64,000 bases of DNA from Ochotona curzoniae (taxonomy: Eukaryota; Chordata; Mammalia; Lagomorpha; Ochotonidae), in the NCBI RefSeq assembly GCF_017591425.1, contig NW_024466599.1, forward strand, positions 71,900,501 through 71,964,500, in the 5' to 3' direction. How positions within the stretch are numbered: position 1 is the stretch's first letter; each line of letters begins with the position of its first letter. A program made the translations under genes and the position numbers. Under the pieces are notes generated by a model. That model made no database searches. It saw only the letters and a program-made list of their open reading frames with translations, and had not been told where the DNA came from. Shown in pieces: positions 22,991 to 34,860 of this stretch.

Positions 22991-24424
22991 AGGTCCAGCC
23001 ACGGGGACAGGCATTAAGCCACACTAGGAAAGATGTTAGGTTCACTCCCCGGATAGACTGGCACAGAGAAACATTCTGGCCCCAGGAAGGTAGGAATAAT
23101 GGAAAATGGTGTAACTAGCTTGAATACAGGCAGGGGTGACAGCTTTCATCCCTTCCCAAGTCTAGCCCCAAGAACACAGCCATACTTATGACTCCCATGA
23201 GGGGAGATGTTTTATGGTGGGTTTCATCCCTTGAAGAAACAACCTGACAGAAAACACTTTCTATTTATGTTTGGAAGTTTCTCAAGGAGACCACTCAGCC
23301 AGATGACCCGGCAGCAAAGGGGGGTGAGCAGTGACCCTCACACACTGGTACAGGATATCCCTCCCAACTCTAGATGGACAGCCACGGATCACCACAGATG
23401 TGAGAAAGGCTTCTCATATGGACTGGGAAGGGTTAGAGTAAAAGGAATTTGTGGATGTGGAGAGGGAGAGAAGAAGAGTCAAACCACAGAAGAGACTAGA
23501 GTTAATGAACATCCCTGGAGAGATAAGTGAGGATATTGCATCCAACACACAAGAACAAAAGGTTATACAAGGAGTTTCTTAGGAATTAAAAATATGAGAA
23601 CAGATATGTGGAAATCAACAAAAGGGCTAGAACATAACATTAGGAAATATCCCAGACACAGAACAATAAAAAAAAATCATTGGAGAAAGGTTTCTGAAAT
23701 ATTAGTGAAGAAGTCCAGATGGACCAGTATCTGGAAGAATGACGGAAACAGAGAAACGTTGGGAGAGAAAGTAAAGCAAACCATCATTCAGGCAGTTTCC
23801 TGGCTTGGGGTGATGTGCATTTGTAGACGGACAGAGTTCACCAAGAGCACCATGGACAAACAGAAAATCTAAGCGACTTCCAAATATTTTCTTTAAAAAT
23901 TAAAAAGACAGAATTAACTCCTTGGAAGGGTTTGACTCCTCATAATGGCAATTGGAAAATCATCATTATACGCCCTTTGGCAGGAAGGGAGACATTTCAA
24001 AGCTGAAATTCAACACCCCATCAAGTGTCAGTCAAGCCAGAAGAAAATGTCAAGGCCTTTATCTTACTTTCCTCTTCCCTGTGTGTGTGTAAATGAAATG
24101 ATGGGTTCCAGCCAGCTAAGGGTGATCCTAGCAGAGACAAGTTAGAGGCCCAGGGGTCTATACCCCAATCAGGGAGAGGTGAAGGTTTGCCCATGGTCGG
24201 GGAGAAGGTTGCCTCAGAGCAGCCAGCCCAGTGAGCTACCATCTCCAATTGGAGCAGGAGAGCAGGGAGTTGCCTCAGGGATGGCCCCAAAGAAAAATAT
24301 AATTGGTAGATTACTATATTTGAACATATGATGAGACCATTTGCACTTTGAGAAATTTCTACGGATAGAAGTAAATGAGTTATTGGGTCATAAAAAACTA
24401 AGTCAAAAAATTGAGGTTGTTATT
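22991..24424. other. unassigned DNA, A-rich in the middle
   Basis: Positions 23240-23880 are A/G-rich on the plus strand with open frames of 92-107 codons. They look like a degraded repeat, but I cannot name it. No exon supported. Confidence 0.5.
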
Positions 24425-24608
24425 ATACCTGACTGTCCATGCACAGCAGGTTCTATATCCACAGATTCATTCACACTTGGGTAGAAAATATTTGGGAAAA
24501 AAGTTATCTGTACTGAACATATTCAGACTTCCTTTTCTTACTTTCTGAGCAGTGCAATATGCCAACTATTTATGTGGCATTTACATTCTATTATGCATTA
24601 TAAAAGAT
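24425..24608 (+). mobile_element. Tigger-type MITE, left part
   Basis: 'tctatatccacagattcatt', 'gaaaatatttgggaaaa', 'ctgtactgaacatattcaga' and 'tggcatttacattctattat' follow a mammalian Tigger-like element. The stretch at 52600-52815 carries the matching opposite-strand sequence. A SINE follows directly at 24609. Confidence 0.7.
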
Positions 24609-24800
24609 CTAGGGGCTGGCATAACGGCTCAACTGGTTAATCTTGCACCAGCAAATGCTGGCATCTCACATAGGCACCGGTCTAAGCTGTTCCACTTTTG
24701 ATTCAGCTCCCTGCTTATAACCTGGGAAAGCAGCAGAGGATGATCCAGAGCCTTGGGATCTTGTACCCAAATGGAAGACCTGGAAGAAGCTCCTGGATTA
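24609..24800 (+). mobile_element. SINE, 3' part missing
   Basis: It begins 'ctaggggctggcataacggc' and stops after 'aagacctggaagaagctcct', without the CT-rich and A-tail portion. Confidence 0.8.
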
Positions 24801-26875
24801 TTGTACAAAAATAGAATGCATTTATACTGAAAGATAAATTAGGATGTATGAGAGCATGTTCCTCTGCAGGAAAAAAAAAAGACAAAGGATCGTTAAAGTG
24901 CGAAATGGATAAATAGCAACTCTCCCCAAAATGTGGGTAGGAGAGAGCATGCATCAGTAAACAGCTCACTCACTGGAACTGGCTCTGTCCCGGAGTGGGA
25001 CTCCGGCGAGTAGAGGCTGGTACAGACGCTGCTGCTTTTGTTACAAACTAGGAAAACAATTTCACTTCTTAGATAAATCTGCATGGCTCTACAAACTGTT
25101 ACTTTCTAAAGAAAAGGGGAAAAAAAATAGTCTTCCAGGCATCTTTGGTTATCTGGGGACTTAGGTGCAGGGAGTAATATAGAATCTGATTCATATTCAA
25201 GCCCCATCCCATTGGACACAGTCACCCTTGAGTCCTCAGGGAGGTGTGCCACACCAGTCAGGAACTCCAGCCTACCTCTGGATTCTCCTTCCCAGTCATT
25301 CCAGAGTGCTTGGTCTCTGCTAGCTTGTCCCTAGGGGTGAGAATACACACTCTGTAGTTGCGCTGCTATTTTTTAGCATGAGAAAGCAATACATAGGTTG
25401 CCAGGCTAATTAACTAAATGTTATATTTAGCTGGGAAGATAACATAGGCCTAATGTTTGGTTTTATCAAAACAAATTCCAGATGGCACGCAAGCCAAAGA
25501 GAGAGGGGCCATCTGCTGAGCAAAAACAGGACTCCTTTTTTTTTTCTTTTAGGTGAAAGGTAATAAATGTCAAAACTTCCTATGGCAGAAATATATCTAT
25601 CTGCAGCTACTTCTGAGCAAGTAATCCCAAACCTCACATCCCGGCCAGGCAAATTTAAATATCCAGAATAGTACGCCCTTCCACACACGCAATGAATAGC
25701 TATGTGTTTAGAAAAATCCATGGTGAGTATGGTATGGTTTCAATACACATCTGTTAAATATATATTGTATGGTGGCAGCTGTGGGCATTGATAGAACCAT
25801 TTAACAGTTTCCACAACTACAGAAATTCCTTCAACCGATAAGCCAATAAAAACTGAAATGATTCTTTCCGAAATGATTTAAGATGTTGCTGCCATTTTTG
25901 ATTTAGCTTAGCCAGTGGTATTTTTAGTGCGTTTTCTGTTTGACAGGATGTTTCTTGCACACATTTCCTTCCCTGCCCGTTCCCACCACTCCCTCTGAAA
26001 CTAATCATTGCATGCCTGTATTTGTTCACCAGTTTTCCCACCACCCCCCACCCCCACCCAACTTGCACACAACTGCCAGCTTAATCTTCTTTAAACATTG
26101 CTCTGTTTATATAACTTGGTGGCTCCAAAAGCAGTCAATATCCTCCAACGTCCAACAGAGCCTCTGCAGACTTCTAGCCCCTGACCCACCAACCTCCTCA
26201 CCCCTAACCCCTCAAGGTGAGTGCTCCGGGCCCATCCCCAAGGCCCACAACCCAATGCCTGATCTCAAAACATTTGCCAGGGTCCCTGGTTCTCCAGGGG
26301 GTCTTGCAGCCCTCCCCAGGGAGGGCTCCCAGGTTAGAGTCTGCTCCCTCTAACCTGAACTGAATGCAAGATGCTGTGGTTCACCGGCAGGTGGTCAGAG
26401 GATCAATACAGATGCTGTTGCTAGAGCCCGCCTTCACATTAGCTTCAGGATGAGTGCCATTAGCCCAGATTGTGTGCAATGGGAAAGTTGGTCATCCTTG
26501 GTGGTTGGCTCAACAATCTGTCCTTCTTTCTCAAGAATGCCTAGATCCTAATTTAATCTGCGAATATGCTCCCTTCAGTGGCCACAGACATTGTGTGACT
26601 AAGTTAGGGATCAGAAAGACAGTGAGATTACCATGGACTGTCCTGGGGCGCAGGGGAGTCCAGTGCAGTCCCAAGGGTCGTTACAAGTGGAAGGCAGGAT
26701 GTTAGAGTCAGAGAGGGTGTGAAGACCGAAGCAGAGGTCAGCGAGAGAGAGATCTTGAAGCTGCTGAACTGCTGGCTTTGGAGGTAGAGGAAGGGGCCGG
26801 GAGCCAAACGATGCAGGTTGGCTTTAGAAGCTGGAAAAGATGAAGGATGGATTTGCACATATTTCTTTTCTTTCA
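24801..26875. other. unassigned DNA, longest repeat-free stretch
   Basis: About 2 kb with no SINE that I can see, which is unusual in this window. A C-rich patch lies at 26040-26060. No exon or RNA gene could be recognised. Confidence 0.55.
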
Positions 26876-27193
26876 AAAAAAGGTTTATTTATTTACATTA
26901 AAGGCAAAGTTTCAGAGAGAGGCAGAGATAGTGATCTTGCACTTGCTGGTTCACTCCCCGAACAGCGCCAAGGGCCAGAGCTGGGTGAGGCTGAGGTCAG
27001 GAGCTTGGGGCTTCCTCCACGTTGTCCACAGTGGTGGCAAGGACTCACATGCTCGAGCTGTCTCCTCTGCTTTCTGGGACACACGCGCAGGAAGTGGATG
27101 GCAAGTGGAGTAGCCTGGACTCAAACCTCTGTTCATAGCAGATGCTGCTGTCACTGCTGGTGGCTTAACCTATTTGTATCACAATGCTGGACC
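26876..27193 (-). mobile_element. older lagomorph SINE
   Basis: 'ggtttatttatttacattaa', 'gcacttgctggttcactccc' and the end 'tatcacaatgctggacc' mark it. Confidence 0.82.
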
Positions 27194-27269
27194 TCCATTT
27201 CCATCCAAAGCCTGCCAATAAACCAGTCCTTCCATCACCTTAGCTCCTGCCTTAAGACAACAAATCCAT

Positions 27270-27593
27270 ATTTTTTTTAAGATTCATTTATTTTCATTGC
27301 AAAGTCAGGTATACAGAGAGGAGGAGAGACAGAGAGGAAGATCTTCTGTCCAGTGACTCACTCCCCAAGTGAGTGCAACGACTAGAGCTGAGCCAATCCA
27401 AAGCCTAGAATCTCCTCTCGGTGTCTGACGCAGGTGAAGGATCCCAAGGCTTTGGGCCGTCCTCAACTGCTTTCCCAGGCCTCAAACAGGGAGCTGGATG
27501 GGAAGAGGGGCTGTCAGGATTAGAACTGGCGCCCATATGGGATCCCTGCTCGTTCAAATTGAGGACTTTAGCCGCTAGGCTACTGTGCTAGGC
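27270..27593 (-). mobile_element. CSINE-type SINE with target-site duplication
   Basis: Full length. It is flanked by caacaaatccatat (27259-27272) and caataaatccatat (27595-27608). Confidence 0.93.
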
Positions 27594-27610
27594 CCAATAA
27601 ATCCATATTG

Positions 27611-28011
27611 TTTGAAGAAACTAACTTGTTGGCGATTTGTTCCAACCTCAGTAGCAAACTCACATACCCTGTGTAGACTCTGATTTCGGTCCTAAGAACC
27701 AGTTCCTCCTCTCTGTGACATTACAGTGATGTCCCACCAGGCTTTGAGGTTGAAACCTAACAAATGTTAAAATCTGCACTGTTCAATACATTCTTCACTG
27801 GTCACATGTGATTGTTTATATTTTAATTCAATTATCAGTAGACTAAAACATTCTGTTCCTTTTTTAGACTGTTCTTTTTTTAAAGTGTTAACCGCCATGT
27901 GCAGCTTTGTAATTTTAACAGGACAGACAGAAAAGATATGGAATTCTGGAATAATGGGAAGTTTTATTAAATGGTGCTGGTTATAAGAATGTTCTGTGTT
28001 CTACTGGTTTT
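27611..28011. other. unassigned AT-rich DNA
   Basis: No supported feature. Confidence 0.5.
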
Positions 28012-28394
28012 ATTTTTTTAGGTTTTATTTATTTGAACATCAGAGTTAAAAACAGGGAGATACACAGACATATAGAGTGATAGAGAGAAAAAGACGGGGG
28101 AAGAGAGAGAGGGAGAGATGGAGGGGGGAGAGAGAGAGAGATCTTTCATATACAGATTCACTCTCCAAATGACCACAGCAACCTAGATTGGGCCAGCCTG
28201 AACCCAGGAGCTTCATCCAGGCCTCACATATGAGTATAGGGGCCCAGGTACTTGGGCCATTGTCTGCCACTTTCCCAGGTGTGTTAAGAGGTAGCCAGAT
28301 TGGAAGCAGAGCTGCTTGGTTTTAAAACTTGGCCCATATGGGATGGCAGTGTTTCAGGTGGTAGCTTAGGTTGCTATGCCACCACAGCACTCCT
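28012..28394 (-). mobile_element. older SINE with an extended purine tail
   Basis: The GA-rich tract at about 28070-28142 is longer than in other copies, so the element is about 380 bp. The head ends 'tatgccaccacagcactcc'. Confidence 0.82.
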
Positions 28395-29468
28395 ACAGAT
28401 TGTTATAGGAACTGAATTCACTTGAGTGAGCCCAATGAAATTCCCACTGGAAGCCAAGTGTGTTATAGAAACACATTCTTAAGTACTTCATATGTCCTCC
28501 TTGGAACAGGGAAATCATGGTGAGGTTTGTGGTTCCTAGTGTCAGGATTAGCTGAGCTATGGCATTTAAAAGCCTGCGAAAGCATACCCTTCAGGATGCT
28601 GTACAGTAAACAGCTTAAGTCTCTGGAGGAAGCTTCCAGGCTGGGGAAACAGTTCAGAAATGACTGCTGTGAGTAGGCTTGGGGAGCTCCGCATCCCGGC
28701 GTGTTTGCAGTCCCTGGAGGCCTTGAACCAAAGCAAGGGCTTCCCTCCAGAGCAGTCCTCGAGGCCGGGACTGGCCCTGACTTGGAACTGATGCCAGACC
28801 TCTGCGAGCATTCAGGAATCTGTGCTCACACTAGGGTCATGAAGACATTATGCACCATTTCCTTCTCAGCGCATGAGTTCATACGCGATCACTTTCTTTA
28901 ATAGATCCGAAATGCATTTGTGTGTAGGACGTGAGGTAGGGATCTGATTGTGTTTTCCCCAGTAAAGAGCAAATGTACTTCCATTCTCTTCCACTGACTT
29001 GAAATGCGGCCTGGGTGCTGCCATGAACTCCCACACGCAAGTTGATGTTTGTTGATTTTATTGTTCTCGCATCACAGGCACATAACAGCGACAGCTATAA
29101 TGGCTATTGCCTCATCGCCCGTTTTGCCATCTAGAGGGGTTATTTCTCTCTCGTTGTCCTCATTTTAACACAGTTTGTCCATCCTTGTTTGTCTCCCCTT
29201 CCTGATGCACTTCATAATCAGTTTACCAAGTTTCCCCAAAAGCATCTGATTGAAAATTTTGTTAGAGTGTACAGACTAATGAGATCACTGACAGCTTAAG
29301 AAATGCAGAGTCTTCCACATTTTTGTTTATTGAGGTGTTGGTTCTTGATTTCTTCAGTGTTCTGCTGGTCTTCCTATCACTGAAATTTCTAAAGCCTTCG
29401 CTGTGCAAATGTGAATGGATTCATTTTCTCCATGGATTCTTAAATGCCAGTGTGCAGGAAAGCCAGTG

Positions 29469-29499
<31 letters not shown>

Positions 29500-29744
29500 A
29501 CAACCTATTTTAATTTTCTCTCAGCTGGGATTCTTCTAGACAGAACACCGTAACATCTGTAAACTATGACAGTTTCCCCATTTGATTCCTGTTATCTTTA
29601 TCTCTCATTCATTTTCCGGCTCACTCATTGGAGTATCTGACATGATGTTTGATGGTAGTGAGAACAGCAAACGTGCCTGTCACTTCTTGGCATTTGGAAG
29701 ATATTTTTCTATCACCTCCACTCAGGTCTGATGGTCTTTTCACG
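28395..29744. other. unassigned DNA
   Basis: It holds only the (GT)n run at 29474. No exon or repeat family recognised. Confidence 0.5.
29474..29499. repeat. (GT)n microsatellite
   Basis: A pure GT run of about 13 units. Confidence 0.95.
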
Positions 29745-30026
29745 TTATTTATTTGTACATTTGTTTATTTTGAGAAGCCCAGAGAGAGAGCTCCTAACTG
29801 CTCCTTCACTCCTCAGTAGTCACACTGACGGCGGCGAGGTGACGAGACAGGTCTCCCACATGGGTAGCAGGGATCCGATTACTTGAGTTGTCATCTGCTG
29901 CCTCACAGAGCACACATTAATGAGAAGCTGCAGTTGGTAGTGGAGATGGGATTTGAACTCAGGAACTCCAATATGGAATGTGAACAACCTACCTGACATC
30001 TTAACCACTAGGCACTTGTTTGCCTC
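29745..30026 (-). mobile_element. old lagomorph SINE
   Basis: 'cacatgggtagcagggatcc', 'gtcatctgctgcctcacaga' and 'cttaaccactaggcacttg' mark a diverged copy. Confidence 0.72.
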
Positions 30027-30127
30027 CAAGTATGTTTTCCACCTTGCTGAAAGAAGTGTTAAACTTAATAAAATGCTATTTTATATTGGAATTCACACAG
30101 TTTTTTCTTTTTGAAATAGTAAGTGTT

Positions 30128-30440
30128 GGGCCCACCCAATGGCTCAATTGGCTAATCCTCTCCTTTCAAGTGTCAGAATCCTGTATGGTGCCAGTTCATG
30201 TCCTGGCTGCTCCATTTCCCATCAACCTCCCTGCTTGCGGCCTGAGAAAACAATGCAGAGTGGCCCAAGCTATGGGATCCTGTGCCTGCGTGGGTGACCC
30301 AGAAGAAGCCTCTGGCTTTAGATGTGCTCAGCTCCAGCTGTGATGTGGTTCATGTGGGGAGTGAACCAGCAGAGGGAAGATATTTCTGTCTCTCCCTCTG
30401 TAAATCTGCCTGCCCAGCAAATAAATAAATCTTTTAAAAA
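30128..30440 (+). mobile_element. SINE, 'ggctcaattggctaatcc' head subfamily
   Basis: It begins gggcccacccaatggctcaa and ends 'cagcaaataaataaatcttt'. It shares its head type with 9211-9478. Confidence 0.9.
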
Positions 30441-30784
30441 TGCTAAACATTGCAGTATGAGAGTTCTCATTATTGAACTACCTTAAGATTTCTGAAATAA
30501 ACTCTGCTTGGATAATCACATTAGGATTTATCTTTAAGCACACAGATAAAATCCATTTGCCAGTATTTTATTTTTGATTCCTGTCTTAGAACTTAAATTA
30601 TGTTTAAGTGATTGTTCTTTAGGGTTTTCTTCCTAGCCTGTTGAGGTTGTGCCTGGTTAACGATATGTTACTTTAAATGACTTGGGAAATGTTCCATCTT
30701 TTTTCTAGCTTCTAACGTTGTTACATGTCTTAAAGAACAGGAAGTACTTTCCAGTAACTCTCTAAGACAAATACCTTTTTAAAA
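30441..30784. other. unassigned AT-rich DNA
   Basis: No supported feature. Confidence 0.5.
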
Positions 30785-31090
30785 AAGGAAAATGCTTTTC
30801 TTTATCTAAAAGGCAGAATGACAGAAAAGAGGGAATTTGGTTCACTCCCCAAATGCCCTCAACAGTTGAGGTTGAGCCAGGCGTAAGCCAGGAGCCAAGA
30901 ACTCCCTTCAGGTCTTCAGGCTGGAAAAGGACTCCAGGACTCCAGCCATCTTCTGCTGCTGCACTAGCAGGGTATGCACTGTCAGCAAGCTGCATTGGAA
31001 GCAGAGGTGGGATCTGAAGTCAACCATTGTGATGTGGCATCAGGCCATCCCAAGCAGCAACTTAACCCACCATGCTACAGTATCTGCACC
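30785..31090 (-). mobile_element. old lagomorph SINE
   Basis: 'ggttcactccccaaatgccc', 'ccatcttctgctgctgcact' and 'acccaccatgctacagtatc' identify it. Confidence 0.78.
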
Positions 31091-31194
31091 ATAAGTAGCT
31101 TTTTAAGGATAGGTTTTTTCCTAGCTTTCATTTCCTCTGTAGCAATTGATCTATTCATTTTCACAACAGTCTAAAAGTCACTTTTGGTTCCTAT

Positions 31195-31480
31195 ATTCAT
31201 TGTGGTATTATTCACAATAGTCAAAAGATGAAAACAACACAGGTGTCAATCAATGGACGAACTAATAAACACAAGGTGATGCATATCACAGATGTTCTTC
31301 TGCTCTGACACATGCCTCGGAACAGATGAAGATGGAAGACGTGCTGACTGGAATAAGCCACGCATAAAAAGACAGAGTTGATGATATCTAAAATGGGCAA
31401 ATTGTTGGAGACAGAAAGTGGATGAGAGGTGGCCAAGGCCTGGGAGAAGAGGGAGAAAGGAAGCTATTGCTTAATGCTTA
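31195..31480 (+). mobile_element. older L1 (L1M-like) 3' part, left piece
   Basis: 'ttattcacaatagtcaaaag', 'caatcaatggacgaactaat' and 'gagacagaaagtggatgaga' are the standard end of ORF2 and start of the 3' UTR in old mammalian L1. The right piece lies at 33239-33400. Confidence 0.8.
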
Positions 31481-31484
31481 CAGT

Positions 31485-32318
31485 TTCTCACATATAGATT
31501 TCATTTCTTTTGGATATATTCCCGGAAGTGGGATAGCTGAGTCACACAGCACGTCAATTTTCAATTCTTTTAGCACTCTCCACACTGACTTCCATAGTTC
31601 CATGGTGGTTGTACTAACCTATACTCCCACCAGCAGTGAAGGAGGTACCTTTTTCCCATATCCATGCCAGCAGGTGTTCGTGGAGTTCTGAACATAGGCC
31701 AGTCTCACTGGAGTAATATGATTTTCATTTGTATTTCCTTGACAACTAGGGAATCTTTTTTTTTCATATGTCTATTAGCCATTTGAATTTGTTCTGTTGC
31801 AAAATATATGTTTGCTTTCTTTGTCTGTTTATTCACAAGATTGTTTAGTTTGCTGTCATTCTGTTGGTTGCTTCTTCACTTTGTTGATGGTCTCCTTTGC
31901 TGCACAGAAGCATCTCAGCTTGTTGTGGTTCCATTTGTTTACTTTGGCTTTAACTACCTGAGCTTTTGGTATCTTTTCTGGAAAGTCCTTCCCAATGCTT
32001 ATATCTTGGAGAATGCTCCCTATGTTTTCCTCTAATAGTTTGATGGTTTCTGGATGCAGATTTAGGTCCTTGATCCATTTAGAGCTGATTTTTTTTTTTA
32101 TAAGGTGACAGGTAGGGATCTTGCTTCTTACTTCTTCAGGCTGCTATCCAACTATCCCAACAGAATTTCTTGAACAGACCAGACATTTCCCCTGGATTAT
32201 TTTCAGGTTTTTTTGTCCAATATTAATTGGTTATACATGTGGGCTCCACTCTGGAGTTTCTATTCTGTTCATTGATCTTCTCTGTAATATGTCTTGAGAT
32301 CTGGGCATATTGTACATA
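31485..32318 (-). pseudogene. L1 ORF2 fragment, inverted 5' portion of a younger L1
   Basis: Read on the minus strand this is the C-terminal part of L1 ORF2, downstream of the reverse transcriptase domain. Plus-strand landmarks are 'cactctccacactgacttcc', 'atactcccaccagcagtg' and 'tcctttgctgcacagaagca'. It is broken by stops and frameshifts. Its inverted orientation relative to the following 3' end fits twin-primed insertion. Confidence 0.85.
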
Positions 32319-33238
32319 ATAGTGCAAGCCTATATTTACAGAGGCAAAATCTACAGCAGCAAAGACATGGAGACACTGCCCATCAAAGGAGGAGTGGATA
32401 AAAAAGCTGTGATACATCTACTCCATGCGATACTACTCAGCCATTGAAAAGAATGAAATGCTACCAGTTGTAACCAAATGGTCCCAACTAGAAACCTTAT
32501 GCTCAGTGAAACAAGTCAATCCCAAAAGGACAAATATCATATGTTCTCTTTGATAAAAGGCACACTTCATGCAAAATTCAAGATCAATAGCCCTTTCAAT
32601 ACTGGTTTTGCTACACTTCAGGGGGGTTGGTATTTTTATTTTTATTTTCATTCATTCAAAAAAAAGATTTTGTTTCTTATTGATTTCATCGCTGACTCAT
32701 AGGTCACACAATTGCATTGTTTGCTTCAGGAAGGTCTTTTGATTTTCTTTTTCATTCCTTCAGTGACACGTTGGTCATTCAGTTGCATGTTATTTGCACT
32801 TTGTTGTAAATTTTCCATTTTTCTCTCTTGTTGATTCTGTTTTGTGGCTTTTCATTTGGTGGGGTGTACAGTAACTGTGTAATAGAGACTATCATACCCA
32901 GATATGAGGATATAATGCAGTGTGCATCTCTACTTCCAAGTCAGAGATGGACCCCCACTGAAACTGTTAAATGTATCTTGACAACAGGATGCTGGATTGT
33001 CTTATAGTTCATACCTACAATGTCAGGATACACTTGTCATCCTACATCTGCGGAAGCAAAATCTATAACAGCAAAGACATGGAAACACCGAGACAGATTT
33101 ATCACTGATTGTGAACGACTACACTTTTATAATGCTGTGGGGGAATCAGGGGTGGGAGAGATTTGGGAAGAGGGAAAAGGAAATCCTGGAGCCTATGGGA
33201 CTGTATCATAGAATAATAAAATAAATTAAATAAAAGAA
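32319..33238 (+). mobile_element. younger L1, ORF2 end and 3' UTR
   Basis: 'cccatcaaaggaggagtgga', 'atgcgatactactcagccat' and 'tcatatgttctctttgataa' mark the ORF2 end. The 3' UTR follows, ending 'aataataaaataaattaaat'. A segment near the inversion point ('gcaaaatctacagcagcaaa', 32344) recurs in altered form at 33055 ('gcaaaatctataacagcaaa'). Confidence 0.85.
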
Positions 33239-33400
33239 AATGGTTGGATTTTCTTTTGGAGTGATGAAAGACATTCGGAAACAGTGAGAAGGGTTGCCCA
33301 ATTTGTGAGTATGAATAATACCACTAAATTGTACCCTTAACTTTGTAAAGATGGCAATATTTGTGTTATATAATGTTTCATCACCATAACAATTGTTTTA
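33239..33400 (+). mobile_element. older L1 (L1M-like) 3' UTR, right piece
   Basis: 'ttcttttggagtgatgaaag', 'ccactaaattgtaccctta' and 'gtgttatataatgtttcatc' continue the old L1 interrupted at about 31480. Confidence 0.75.
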
Positions 33401-33803
33401 AACCCACATAAGCTTCTTTTTGTTTTTAGAAAAGTCATTTGGGTCATTTTTGTTTTCCTGGAATGTTTTCCATCTCATTAACATATTTAGCTTTATGGAC
33501 AAGAATATATAGTTTTGACCCTTTTCTTAATTTTAGTTGGTTATATACTTTTTTTTCCTTTTTATTTGTGCAAAATTGCCAAAACCTTGCCTGTTGTTTT
33601 TAGACACTTCTCTATCTCACCTCCAAGAAGCAGCTTTTGGTTTTATTGAAGTATGTTGGTGGCTTTTTTTCTTCTTCTTTTTAATTCCTCCTACTAACTT
33701 TCGAGCTCTGAAGGGTTACCTTACTGATTTTTCAGCTTCCTGTTTTTGCCATCGAGTACCTCTATTGTTTTTCATTGAAAGACAGTTCATTATTTTAGTA
33801 AGG
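33401..33803. other. unassigned T-rich DNA
   Basis: No supported feature. Confidence 0.5.
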
Positions 33804-34135
33804 GTCTGGGGTTGTGGCACAGCACATTAAGTCACCACCTGCAACACTGGATTCCCACATGGATGCCAGCCTGAGTCCTGGCTGCTCTGCTACCAGTCTA
33901 ACCTCCTTCTACTGTGCCAGGGAGGGCAGCAAAGGATGGCGTGATGGCTCAGAACTTTGCCTCCCACGGAGTTGACACAGATGGGATTCCAGGCTCCTGG
34001 CAGAGCCTGACCAGCCCCTGCCATTAGGGCAATTGGGGAAGTGAAGACGGGGATGGGGAGCATGTCCTCTGTCTCTGTCTTTCTCTTCCCAGCTCCCTCT
34101 CTACCTGTCAATAAAATATTTAAATCTTTAAAAGC
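33804..34135 (+). mobile_element. older lagomorph SINE
   Basis: 'ggggttgtggcacagcacat', 'cctggctgctctgctaccag' and 'gtcaataaaatatttaaatc' identify it. The head resembles the copy at 7385. Confidence 0.85.
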
Positions 34136-34174
34136 CTGAATTTTTACCCTAGAGATAAAACATTTAAAACATTT

Positions 34175-34510
34175 GGGCCCGGCGCGGTGGCGCAAGTGGT
34201 TAAAGTCCTCGCCTTGCACCCCCGGGATCCCATATGGGCGCCGGTTCTAATCCCGGCAGCCCCGCTTCCCTTCCAGCTCCCTGCCTGTGGCCTGGGAAAG
34301 CAGTTGAGGACGGCCCAAAGCTTTGGGAACCTGCACCCGCGTGGGAGACCCGGAAGAGGCTCCTGGCTTCGGATCAGCATAGTATCGGCCCGTTGCGCTC
34401 ACTTGGGGAGTGAATCATCGGATGGAAGATCTTCCTCTCTGTCTCTCCTCTCTCTGTATATCCGCCTTTCCAATGAAAAAATAATAAAAATAAATCTTTA
34501 AAAAAAAAAA
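34175..34510 (+). mobile_element. young, full-length CSINE-type SINE
   Basis: It has an intact head gggcccggcgcggtggcgca with a box A-like tggcgcaagtgg, box B-like ggttctaatcc, retained CpGs, and a terminal A-run. The flanks atttaaaacattt (34162-34174) and atttaaaacattt (34511-34523) are identical. It is the best candidate here for a recent insertion. Confidence 0.98.
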
Positions 34511-34584
34511 ATTTAAAACATTTGTGAGTTAATTGATTTTTTTTTTTTTTTGGTACTCTTTTGCCATTTCTCACTTCTTGATTT

Positions 34585-34860
34585 CTCTTTATTTTTAGTT
34601 GAAAGGCAAATAGCGACAGACACAATCAGATAGGTGTTCCATCCACTGGTTTATTCACTCCCCAAAAGCCTACAGCAATCGGGGCGGAGCCAGGACTAAA
34701 CCAAATCTTGGGTGTGGGTGACAGGCACCCAAGTATCTGAAATATTAACTGCTGCCTCCCAGGTGGCATGCTAGTAGGAAGCTGGAAGGAAAGCAAAGCC
34801 AACATGGAATGTGGGCACCCCAAGCAGCATCTTGACCGCTGTACCAAATGCCCAGCACCA
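34585..34860 (-). mobile_element. old lagomorph SINE
   Basis: 'ccatccactggtttattcac', 'taactgctgcctcccaggtg' and 'gctgtaccaaatgcccagca' mark it. Confidence 0.78.

Noticed and set aside
23240..23880. Possible zinc-finger gene remnant (words like 'tgtgagaaaggc')
   Set aside because: A single such word and no repeated C2H2 spacing; the stretch is more likely a degraded repeat.
34175..34260. Possible tRNA gene (box A and box B, tRNA-like 5' end)
   Set aside because: It is the head of a SINE that recurs dozens of times and continues into the SINE body.
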